Part shown: piece after piece, positions 52,759 through 60,583 of the stretch | How the letters are laid out: every line of letters starts with the position of its first letter | How positions within the stretch are numbered: the first letter of the stretch is position 1 | Source of the DNA: CAWCVR01 sp963799105 | Lineage (GTDB): Bacteria > Acidobacteriota > Terriglobia > Bryobacterales > Bryobacteraceae | Direction: 5' to 3' | DNA: 64,000 nucleotides | Assembly: GCA_963799105.1 (NCBI GenBank) | Contig: CAWCVR010000002.1 | Span: 558,001 to 622,000 of the forward strand | Program-made: the position numbers and the translations under genes | The notes under the pieces: model-generated | Databases searched by the model: none | What the model saw: the letters and a program-made list of their open reading frames with translations, nothing else | What the model was told of the DNA's origin: nothing

Positions 52759-53565
52759 ATGGCCGCGGACTCGGCTGGCCATCTGTACATCGCTGACTTC
52801 AATAACAACCAAATCCGTCTTTTGACACCCGGTACGGTACCCGCGATCCCTGACGGTGGAGTAGTTCCTGTTTATAGTTCGGTTCCCGTGATTCAACCCG
52901 GCTCCTGGGTCTCAATCTACGGAAGCAATCTGGCGAGCGGATTTTTCAGTTGGAACGGCAACTTCCCCACGTTTTTGGGTGGGACGACCGTGACCATCGA
53001 CAATAGGGCGGCTTACCTCTGGTACGTCAGCCCCACGCAGATTAACCTGCAAGTGCCCGACGACACGGCAACCGGCCCGGTGAACATGGCCGTCACGACG
53101 GCATCCGGAACTTCAACGTCCACCGTGACGCTGGCCGCATTCGGCCCCTCGTTCAGCCTGCTCGGCGACGGCAAGCATGTGGCCGCGGAGATCGCCACAC
53201 CCAACGGGATCGGCGCTTACGGTGGCGGCACGTACGACTTACTCGGCCCATCCAATACCTTCTCTTACAACACCCGTCCGGTGAAGGCGGGCGAGACGCT
53301 GGTCCTCTACGGTGTCGGGTTCGGGCCGACGACCCCTCACGTGCCGGCGGGGCAGCCGTTCAGCGGCGCCGCGCCCACCACCACCCCGGTGACCGTCACC
53401 GTCGGCGGCGTTTCGGCGAACGTGGCGTTCTCCGGCCTCACCATGGCGGGGCTCTACCAGATCAACGTGACCGTGCCGCAGGGCACCGGCAGCGGCAACC
53501 AGGCGCTCGTGGCCACCGTCAATGGAGTGCAGACGCCGCCTGACCCGGTGGTCAGTGTGCAGTAA
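52759..53565 (+). pseudogene. 3' remnant of an NHL-repeat protein with the Solibacter-type TIGR03437 domain
   Basis: The frame starts in the middle of an NHL repeat (MAADSAGHLYIADFNNNQIRLLTPG) and continues into the TIGR03437 C-terminal domain: IQPGSWVSIYGSNLASG, TTVTIDNRAAYLWYVSPTQINLQVP, PSFSLLGDGKHVAAEIATPNG, AGETLVLYGVGFGPTTP and AGLYQINVTVPQGTGSGNQALVATVNGV. This domain is typical of Solibacter-type acidobacteria. No signal peptide or propeller precedes it; its left edge abuts a LytTR relic, so the N-terminal part was lost in a rearrangement. Confidence 0.82.
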
Positions 53566-53570
53566 GTCAG

Positions 53571-53750
53571 CTATGGTAGAGCGGGCTGACCAGGAGGCGG
53601 CTCGAACGCCGCCGGCTCGATTGCGTGTCCCCGCAGTTCGGGGATATCCGTAGCGAGCCCCGTCTCGGCGAACAGCGAAGCGATCTCCGAGCCCAACCCG
53701 CCGGCCGGAGCGTCGCCCTCGTGGGCTGGGTCCCGCAGAATATCGCACAT
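53571..53750 (-). pseudogene. C-terminal fragment of a FitA/VapB-like antitoxin
   Basis: A 59-codon frame after the GerW/TPR gene: MCDILRDPAHEGDAPAGGLGSEIASLFAETGL followed by ATDIPELRGHAIEPAAF. The pattern xxILRD...GLGSEIAxLFxxxGL...PELRG is the C-terminal toxin-binding half of plasmid-stability FitA-type antitoxins. The N-terminal ribbon-helix-helix half is missing, and no PIN-type toxin follows. It may be translated from ATG 53750 (GGAAGA upstream), but as a remnant. Confidence 0.5.
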
Positions 53751-53761
53751 GTCTTCTTCCG

Positions 53762-54784
53762 CTACTTCACGCTCGCCAAAGCCTTCACCACATCCGGATC
53801 GTTCGGCTTCAGTTCCAGCGCCTTCCGGTAGGCCGCGGCGGCCTTGTCCTTCAGCCCCTTGTTCCTGTAAGCCTCGCCGAGATAGTAATACGCCTCGGCC
53901 GATGGCTTCCCGGCGATGGCCTTCTCGAAATCCGCGATAGCGCCGTCCACGTTCCCGCCGTACGCGAGAGGAGCCATCAGCCGGCAAATGCCGCGGCCGA
54001 GGAGGGCGTTCCGGTTGTTCGGATCGAGCGCCAGAGCCTTGTCGAATTCTTCCCTAGCGCCCGTTCCATACTTCATCATGTCCGCCGGATTCGCCTGGGC
54101 CAGGCTGCTCATGATGCGGCCTCTCCACGCATGGGCGTCGGCGTTCTTCGGGTCCTTGGCGATGAGCGCATCCGCCACTGCCAGGGCATCCGCATATTTT
54201 CTGGCATCGAAAAGTCTCGCCAGTTCGCTCGGCGGCGCGTTGCCGGCAGAAGGTTCAGCCGCGGCCGGCGTCTTCAGATTGCCCAGGTTAAGCCCGTTGA
54301 CCATGACCGTCGTCTGCCCCATCATCGCCGAGAGCAGCGGCGCCAAGTCCTGAATTCCCCCGGGGGCGTTCCCAATGTTGAGACCGTTCGTCATGATCGT
54401 CACCTTCCGGTCCAGAACTGCTTGCACGAGCTGCTGGAGAACGGACGGGGGCTTCTCTTCCCGCTGTTCCGGGAACAGTTCCGCCCGAACCTCGTCGCCT
54501 TCGACGATCAGGACTCCGAGCGGGACGGTCTTCCCGCGCATGCCGCCGCCGACACCCACCATCGCCTCGCCGGCGCCCAGACTGAACTGGATCCGGGCGA
54601 AGGGAACGACCGCGGTGTCGCCGGCTCGAATGGGTTCTCCCACCACGCTGCTGGCTTTCAGTTGGGAAACCAGCTTGTCGAATTGCGCCAGCGGACCGGC
54701 CAGGGGAGCCTGGGCGCTCGCAAGCAACCCGCAGAAAAGCAGGGAAGCCGCCAACGAAACTTGTCTTCGCATGTTGTTCATCAT
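53762..54784 (-). CDS. Exported GerW/YtfJ-like domain protein with TPR repeats
   Basis: A 340-residue exported protein. The signal peptide is LAASLLFCGLLASAQ near residues 10-24. Residues 45-110 resemble the GerW/YtfJ domain (VVGEPIRAGDTAVVPFARIQFSLGAGE, then GKTVPLGVLIVEGDEV). Residues 175-340 hold TPR repeats (ARKYADALAVADALIAKDPKNADAHAWRG, AREEFDKALALDPNNRNALLGRG, YYYLGEAYRNKGLKDKAAAAYRKALELKPND). GGAGG precedes ATG 54784/54781. It follows the single-domain GerW gene by seven bases. GerW proteins are known from sporulation in Firmicutes; their role here is unknown. Confidence 0.78.
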   Translation of the reverse strand: MMNNMRRQVSLAASLLFCGLLASAQAPLAGPLAQFDKLVSQLKASSVVGEPIRAGDTAVVPFARIQFSLGAGEAMVGVGGGMRGKTVPLGVLIVEGDEVRAELFPEQREEKPPSVLQQLVQAVLDRKVTIMTNGLNIGNAPGGIQDLAPLLSAMMGQTTVMVNGLNLGNLKTPAAAEPSAGNAPPSELARLFDARKYADALAVADALIAKDPKNADAHAWRGRIMSSLAQANPADMMKYGTGAREEFDKALALDPNNRNALLGRGICRLMAPLAYGGNVDGAIADFEKAIAGKPSAEAYYYLGEAYRNKGLKDKAAAAYRKALELKPNDPDVVKALASVK

Positions 54785-54791
54785 GGCCTCC

Positions 54792-55184
54792 CTACTTCTC
54801 CGGCGTCTTAACGACGCTGATGAAGCGCGTCCCTTTCCTGGTGATGGCGACAAATCCCAGGGGGCGGGCTTCGCCGCGCATGAAGAATCCATCGACTCCC
54901 GTTGCCGGGCCTTTCGGAGCCCCCGGAGCGGCCGTACCCAGCCCCCCGAAGCTGACCTCGACCGTCAGGATGGGTATTAGCGTGACCGAACCAACCTTGA
55001 TGGGATCGCCAACCACGGTCTTCAGATGAAGCTCGTCGCCCAAACGCTGGGCCATGGCGCTAGCCAGTTCGCTGGCGGGCTGAACGGCCGCCACCGCAGG
55101 CTTCTTCTCCTGCTGGGTTTGACCTGCCGCGACGGACGCAAGCATCAGTCCGGCCACCACGGCTGTAATCGCTTTTCGATTCAT
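54792..55184 (-). CDS. Exported GerW/YtfJ-like domain protein
   Basis: A 130-residue exported protein with a signal peptide (ITAVVAGLMLASVAAG) and a GerW/YtfJ-like domain: ASAMAQRLGDELHLKTVVGDPIKVGSVTLIPILTVEVSFGGLG near residues 40-85, then ARPLGFVAITRKGTRFISV. It is paralogous to the N-terminal domain of the next gene. The operon order on this strand is GH9 cellulase, this gene, then the GerW/TPR gene, with gaps of 12 and seven bases. Confidence 0.78.
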   Translation of the reverse strand: MNRKAITAVVAGLMLASVAAGQTQQEKKPAVAAVQPASELASAMAQRLGDELHLKTVVGDPIKVGSVTLIPILTVEVSFGGLGTAAPGAPKGPATGVDGFFMRGEARPLGFVAITRKGTRFISVVKTPEK

Positions 55185-55196
55185 TCGACACCCCTC

Positions 55197-56909
55197 TCAT
55201 TTTCCCCCGAGCGCGCCCGCCAGCAGAAACACCAGCGGCGCGTTCCAGTTGATTGCAACCTCGTTGGACGCGTAGGAACCAAGGTCGTCCAGGTACATCT
55301 TCGCCGGAGGCAGGCCCGCAGGCAGCTTCTTCAAGTCGCGCATGGCGTCGTCCTGCCGCCCGGAGTTGGGTCCACCGGAAAGCAGCCCCGGCCACGGCCC
55401 GGGACTCTGATCCGCGCCGCTCGGCCGGTGGTGCGGATGGCGGAACGGGTTGGCCCCCACCTGCGTGACGAACGACAGCGAAAACGTGTTCCGCCCCAGC
55501 AGATAGTGCAGGTTTTCGATGGCCGTCTCCACGTACCGCGGGTTCGCCTGAAATGCGTTGGCCACCAGAAGCTGCATCCCGTAATTCGCCGCCACGCCGT
55601 TCGACCCCCAGACGTAGTCCCGCGTGGTCATGCTGATGCGGTAGCCGTTGGCCGCGCTGCGCGTGACAATCCGGTCCGCCGCGCCGAGCGAATTGCGGCG
55701 GATCTCGCCGGCCACATCCGCATTCGGCCCGCCGCCCAGCGCATAGGTCCAGAGCGCCATCTCGGCGACATCCGCCCAGTTTTCCGGCGGCCCGTTGGGA
55801 CGGATCGCGTTCCTGAACTCCGCATAGTGGTCCAGGAAATAGCGGTGGTAAACTTCCTCGCGCGTGGTGCGCCACAGCTCGGCGGCGGCCCACAGATGTT
55901 CGTCGGCGCAGTTGCCGTCGCCGTAACCGCCGGTGTCCACGCCCGCGGGGTTGCGGAAGGTGACGTTGGGATGCTTGTCGAGCCACTCGAACGCGAGGCG
56001 CGCCGCTCGCAGGCACCTCCCGGCATAGACGGGGTCGAACGGCTTGTACACGCGCGCCGCGATGGCCGCCACAGCCGCCAGGTCGCCCGTGGCGCACGAA
56101 CTCTTGAACGGGTCCTGGCCGGTGCCGATGACGAAACTGACCAGCTTGTCCTTCTCCGGCATGATGAAGGGGCAGAACTGTTCGCTGGTCTGCTTGTGCC
56201 AGGCGCCGCCGTCCTCGTCCTGCATCGAGAGCATCCAGTCCAAGTTCCAGCGGATCTCGTTGAGGATGTCGGGAATGCCGTTGCCCGATTCCGGCAGGTT
56301 CAGCCTCACGCCGCGGACTCTCGGCTCGAACATCTCGAACGTCCACAGCAGCGTTCCGGTGGTGATTCCGGAATTGACCACATAGCGGCCGTAGTCGCCG
56401 GCATCGTGCCAGCCGCCCTTGGACACGTGCGGCCCGGTCTTCCCCGACGACGCGTGGAATGCGCCTTCCAGGTGGCAGGCGTCGTGCTTGAAGCCGGGGA
56501 ACTCGGGGCCGAGGTCGACGGCCGTCCCGCAGCGCTGCCCGTAATAGGATCGCATGGCAAGGTACCAGGCGCGCGAGTAAACGTCCGCCCCGATGGCGAA
56601 TTCCCAACTTCGGCCTACGCCCGGAACATCCACGAAATAGCGGCCGGTTCTGGCCAGCTTCGTGAACTCCGCGGCCTGCACGCTGTCTCCGGAATCGGCG
56701 TCCGCGAGCGGCGCGGAGAGCTTCCCGCGGAATTCGACCGAGCCATCGCCGGCGCGGCGCACGGTGAAGACCGTGGCGGGGGTCTTCGACTCGACCAGCG
56801 CCACTTTGGGCCCCTTGTCCCGGTAGCCCACCTGATCGACCTTGATCGCGGTGGTGGGAGAAGCGCCGAAGGCCGCCGCGGCGAGCAGCCAGAAGACGAT
56901 GGTTCGCAT
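55197..56909 (-). CDS. Secreted GH9 endoglucanase (cellulase)
   Basis: A 570-residue exported GH9 enzyme that cleaves beta-1,4-glucan. The signal peptide is MRTIVFWLLAAAAFGAS. An N-terminal Ig-like domain (IKVDQVGYRDKGPKVALVES) is followed by the (alpha/alpha)6 barrel. The catalytic base region is GGWHDAGDYGRYVVNSG near residue 170, the metal- or substrate-binding His region is NPFRHPHHRPSGAD near 490, and the acid region is DDLGSYASNEVAINWNAP near 550. Start 56909 is chosen because the longer open frame upstream looks non-coding. It leads an operon with two GerW-like genes. Confidence 0.93.
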   Translation of the reverse strand: MRTIVFWLLAAAAFGASPTTAIKVDQVGYRDKGPKVALVESKTPATVFTVRRAGDGSVEFRGKLSAPLADADSGDSVQAAEFTKLARTGRYFVDVPGVGRSWEFAIGADVYSRAWYLAMRSYYGQRCGTAVDLGPEFPGFKHDACHLEGAFHASSGKTGPHVSKGGWHDAGDYGRYVVNSGITTGTLLWTFEMFEPRVRGVRLNLPESGNGIPDILNEIRWNLDWMLSMQDEDGGAWHKQTSEQFCPFIMPEKDKLVSFVIGTGQDPFKSSCATGDLAAVAAIAARVYKPFDPVYAGRCLRAARLAFEWLDKHPNVTFRNPAGVDTGGYGDGNCADEHLWAAAELWRTTREEVYHRYFLDHYAEFRNAIRPNGPPENWADVAEMALWTYALGGGPNADVAGEIRRNSLGAADRIVTRSAANGYRISMTTRDYVWGSNGVAANYGMQLLVANAFQANPRYVETAIENLHYLLGRNTFSLSFVTQVGANPFRHPHHRPSGADQSPGPWPGLLSGGPNSGRQDDAMRDLKKLPAGLPPAKMYLDDLGSYASNEVAINWNAPLVFLLAGALGGK

Positions 56910-57015
56910 AATGGGTATCTTGCCGGTTTTGGAGCGGATTGGCAAGCCCGCCGCAGCCGAGGCCGGTATCCGGGAACCTGACGCCGGCGGGCGGTGTCCG
57001 ATACTATAGCGCAGG

Positions 57016-58503
57016 GTGCCGGACCCTCTTCCAATCCGCGGATCGCGAGGACGCCTGGAGTTGCTGGCGCAAGTTGGCAGCCTCATTGCCACCGCCTGGA
57101 TCGTGGGGAACGTGGCGGCGCTCCCGCGGGCGGCCTTTTCGGCGCCGGCTTCGGCCGTCCGGAGGGCGGTAGAATTCACTCTGCTCGCCTGGTTGTGGAG
57201 CGCCGGGGTGGCCCTGTCGCTACAGTACGCCATCCGGCGGGTGGAACGGGTGGATCTGGCGGGCGCCACGCTGCGCACGTCCCTGGTGGCCGTCTGGTTC
57301 GCCCCGGCCACGCTCCTGCTGTACCGGTTCTCCGCCGCCACCGTGGCCGCGGCGCTGGTGCTGGTGGTCAACGCCACCCGGCTGCTGTATACCCAGTGGA
57401 GGATCGTCCATCCGGCCTCCGGGTCTGACGCGCCGGCGTCCGGAACGGCCGTCCTGATGGGGGAAGGCGCGCTGCCGCCGCCCATCCTGACCCGCCACCT
57501 TGGCCCGGCGCTGACGGTGGCGGCGGGGTTGCAGTTCGGGATCGCGGCGGCGCTGTTCCGCCACCATTTCCTCGCCGGAGGGCTGCTGACCCTGAGCGTC
57601 GCCACGCTGACGGTCTTCGCCATCTCGGCCGGCGCCTGGGAGCCGTCCCGCCCGCCGACGCTGCCGCGGGCGGTCTTCGGAGCATTATTGACAGTGGCCT
57701 TGGCGGTGGGCCTGACGATCCTGGCAGCCCGCGGCGGTGGCGGCTCATCCGGATCGGACGGCGGGGGGAATGAGGCGTCCTCGCGGCCATTGGGAGACTT
57801 GCTGGCAGGGTCCCAACCCGCTCCGGCTTCGCCCACATCCCCAACCGGCTCCGCGGGCCGGGCGCCATCCAGGCCGGAGGTGACGATTCCCGGGGCGGGG
57901 GATGTGGCCGGCAGCTTTCCAGGCGTCATCCTCTGGGCGGAAATCCAGCCAGTGACCCGGCTGATCGCGCCCCTGCCGGCGGGCCCCGGCGCGCTGGCGG
58001 CATCGTCGCATCCATACGGGATTCCTTTCGGCGGAGAGTATTGGTTCTTCCGGATGCCGTTTCGCAAGCCACCCCCGCGGTCCGTCCTTGAGCGCGGCAC
58101 GCCGTCGAAGGTTTCCTTCAGCACCACCGACCACTGGCCTCTCAACATGGAAGCGCACCAGAAGCTGGAGCAGCCCATCGACGCCTCCTGCTGTTCCAGC
58201 ATCCAACTCGCCGTGAGCAACGCCGACCGCTACCCGCATACGATGTCCCTCGAGCTGATCCTGCGCGAACTGCCCGGCGGACGGTCGCAGAGCCTGGGAA
58301 GAGCACCCGTGACGTCGGTTCCCGATCTCAAGGCGGATCCCGTTTCCGCGGTCGCCGAAACCCTGGATTTCGCGGTGCCTCCGGGGCCCAGCGTGGGCTT
58401 CTTCAACGAAATGACCGTGGTGTACCACCGCGATTACTGGCGGGGGGACAAGAGCGCGCGGGTGTCCATCGAGCGGTTCATCCTCATCCCGCGCGGCCGG
58501 TGA
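57016..58503 (+). CDS. Membrane protein with C-terminal extracytoplasmic domain, unknown function
   Basis: A 495-residue protein. Seven or eight hydrophobic helices fill residues 15-240 (LIATAWIVGNVAAL, FTLLAWLWSAGVALSL, TLRTSLVAVWFAPATLLLY, VAAALVLVVNATRLL, LTVAAGLQFGIAAALF, LLTLSVATLTVFAISAG, GALLTVALAVGLTILAA). A Gly/Ser linker follows. Residues 330-495 form a soluble domain (VILWAEIQPVTRLIAPLP, YWFFRMPFRKPPPRSV, ADRYPHTMSLELILREL). I do not recognise the family. The start is GTG 57016; it is divergent from the GH9 gene. Confidence 0.65.
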   Translation: MPDPLPIRGSRGRLELLAQVGSLIATAWIVGNVAALPRAAFSAPASAVRRAVEFTLLAWLWSAGVALSLQYAIRRVERVDLAGATLRTSLVAVWFAPATLLLYRFSAATVAAALVLVVNATRLLYTQWRIVHPASGSDAPASGTAVLMGEGALPPPILTRHLGPALTVAAGLQFGIAAALFRHHFLAGGLLTLSVATLTVFAISAGAWEPSRPPTLPRAVFGALLTVALAVGLTILAARGGGGSSGSDGGGNEASSRPLGDLLAGSQPAPASPTSPTGSAGRAPSRPEVTIPGAGDVAGSFPGVILWAEIQPVTRLIAPLPAGPGALAASSHPYGIPFGGEYWFFRMPFRKPPPRSVLERGTPSKVSFSTTDHWPLNMEAHQKLEQPIDASCCSSIQLAVSNADRYPHTMSLELILRELPGGRSQSLGRAPVTSVPDLKADPVSAVAETLDFAVPPGPSVGFFNEMTVVYHRDYWRGDKSARVSIERFILIPRGR

Positions 58504-58642
58504 GTAAATGCGTCTGACCCCTTTTCCTGCCACATGCGTGGGCGCCGTGACACGTTCTTTCACTCCGCGGGTTTGAGAACATGCCGCCCGTGGCTTTGGT
58601 ACGCGAAGTGCCAATGGACGGGGCGGAGGACGGTGTATCCTG

Positions 58643-60583
58643 GTGGCACTATCCATGCTGCGAATTCCCTGGCGGTCCCGCTGGTGGCGCGGGATTCTGG
58701 CCATCGTTCCGATCGTTCCGCTGCTGGCCATCGCACTGGTGTTCTGGCGCGCCTCGCACGCCGGGGAGGACGCGGCGGCCGAGGTTCTCTCCCAATCGCA
58801 AGTTCCGTTCCGAATCGTACCCGTGGACCGCGCAGCGCCGGCGGCCGTCGAACCGATTGCCGCCAGCCCCGGCTTCCGCGATCTCGCGGTCTATCGGGAC
58901 CTCATCGCCGTGAGCGCGCGCGCCGGCCTGTTCCTCTACAACCGGAACGGCGCGCTGGCGCGTTCGTATCGCACGGGACTGGAACTGCCGCCGGCCGAGC
59001 TGGGAGCGATGTCCGCCGGCCTTGCCGCTGGCGCCTCCGAGCCGGAACTCTTCATCGCCACGCGCGGCGAGGGTCTTCTGGCGTACAACGGCAAGCGCTT
59101 TCGGCAGATTCTCCCGGCCGATCCGGGATTGCGAATCGTCACCGCCGTGTTGGCGCTGGGCTCGGGCCGGGTGCTGCTCGGCACGGAACGCCACGGGCTG
59201 CTGGCGTTCGACGGCCGGCGCCTCGCGCCCTTCCACGCGCGCCTCAATGCCGCCCACATCACCGCTCTGGCCGGCACTGACGGCAACCTCTGGATCGGCA
59301 CCATCGATGGTGGCGTCTTCCACTACCGCGGCGGGCAACTCGACGAGATTTCCTCCGCGCTGCCCGATCCGCAGGTGCTCTCGCTGGCCGCCGGCAGTGG
59401 CGTGGCCTACGTGGGCACGCCGCTCGGGGTGGTGGAGTTCCGCGATGGACAGCGGGCGCGCACTCTGGCCGGCGGCTTCTGCGCCCGCGCCATAGCGGTG
59501 GGCGGCGGCGTCCTCCACGTCGGCACGCAAGATGAAGGGATCGTCGATGTGCCGCTGGAACCGCAAGTGCGGTCCGCGCCGCCCGAGCCTGCGGAGAACG
59601 CCGCGCCGCACTCGCCGATTCTGCGCGTGGCGAACCTGGAGGGCGACGCCTACGCGGCCGGCGAAAGCGCCATCTACCGCTACGACGCGGCGGCGAAGCG
59701 CTGGCGGCCGGTTCTTGCCGCCGGTGGCGCCGTGCTGGCGGACCGCAATGTGGCAGCGCTGGCGCTGAGCGCCGGCCGCCTGTGGGTGGGCTACTTCGAC
59801 CGCGGCCTGGACGTGGTCGACGTCAGCCTGGAGCGCGCCGTCCATTACGAAGACGATACCCTCTTCTGCATCAACCGCATCGTGGCCGGCGAGGCGGATT
59901 CGCGCACTGCCGTGGCGACCGCCAACGGCCTGGTGTTCTTCGATTCCGGCGGCCAGCCCCGCCAGACGATGGGCCGCAAGGACGGGCTGCTTTCCGATCA
60001 CGTCACCGACGCCGCCTTCCGCGATGGCGGCATGGTGGTGGCCACGCCGGCGGGACTGTCGTTCGTCGATCGCTCCGGCGTGCGCAGCCTCTACGCCTTC
60101 CACGGGCTGGTGAACAACCACGTGTACACCGTCGCGGCCCGCGGCTCCCAAACCGTGGCGGGGACGCTGGGCGGCGTCTCCGTGCTGGACGGCGACGCGG
60201 TGCGCCGCAACTACACCACCGCCAACTCGCGCCTCTCGCACAACTGGATCACGGCCCTGGCCGCGGTGGGCGACGAATGGTTCGCCGGCACGTATGGCGC
60301 GGGAGTGCTGCGGCTCGATCCAGCGGGCGACTGGCATTCCTTCCCCGATCTCAACGACCCGTTCGTGGTGAACCCCAACGCCATGGCGGTGAGCGGCGGG
60401 CGGGTTTATGCCGGCAGTCTGGACCGCGGCCTGTTTGTCTTCGACCGCGCGTCCGGCCGCTGGACCCACACCACCATGGGACTGCCCTCGAAGAATGTCA
60501 CCGCGCTGGCCGCGGGCGGCGGCTATCTCTACGCCGGGACCGACAACGGCCTGGTGCGCATCCGGGAGGGAGGCTTGCAATGA
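58643..60583 (+). CDS. Membrane-anchored two-component-regulator-type (reg_prop) propeller protein
   Basis: A 646-residue protein with one N-terminal anchor (GILAIVPIVPLLAIALVF) and a propeller of repeated blades with the pattern VYVGTPLGVVEFRDG, LFIATRGEGLLAYNGK, LLGTERHGLLAFDGR, LWIGTIDGGVFHYRGG and LYAGTDNGLVRIREGG. These are reg_prop-type sensor repeats found in the extracytoplasmic parts of some hybrid kinases, here as a stand-alone protein. The start may be GTG 58643 or ATG 58655. Its stop overlaps the next start (ATGA), so it is coupled to the VIT-VWA gene. Confidence 0.75.
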   Translation: MALSMLRIPWRSRWWRGILAIVPIVPLLAIALVFWRASHAGEDAAAEVLSQSQVPFRIVPVDRAAPAAVEPIAASPGFRDLAVYRDLIAVSARAGLFLYNRNGALARSYRTGLELPPAELGAMSAGLAAGASEPELFIATRGEGLLAYNGKRFRQILPADPGLRIVTAVLALGSGRVLLGTERHGLLAFDGRRLAPFHARLNAAHITALAGTDGNLWIGTIDGGVFHYRGGQLDEISSALPDPQVLSLAAGSGVAYVGTPLGVVEFRDGQRARTLAGGFCARAIAVGGGVLHVGTQDEGIVDVPLEPQVRSAPPEPAENAAPHSPILRVANLEGDAYAAGESAIYRYDAAAKRWRPVLAAGGAVLADRNVAALALSAGRLWVGYFDRGLDVVDVSLERAVHYEDDTLFCINRIVAGEADSRTAVATANGLVFFDSGGQPRQTMGRKDGLLSDHVTDAAFRDGGMVVATPAGLSFVDRSGVRSLYAFHGLVNNHVYTVAARGSQTVAGTLGGVSVLDGDAVRRNYTTANSRLSHNWITALAAVGDEWFAGTYGAGVLRLDPAGDWHSFPDLNDPFVVNPNAMAVSGGRVYAGSLDRGLFVFDRASGRWTHTTMGLPSKNVTALAAGGGYLYAGTDNGLVRIREGGLQ

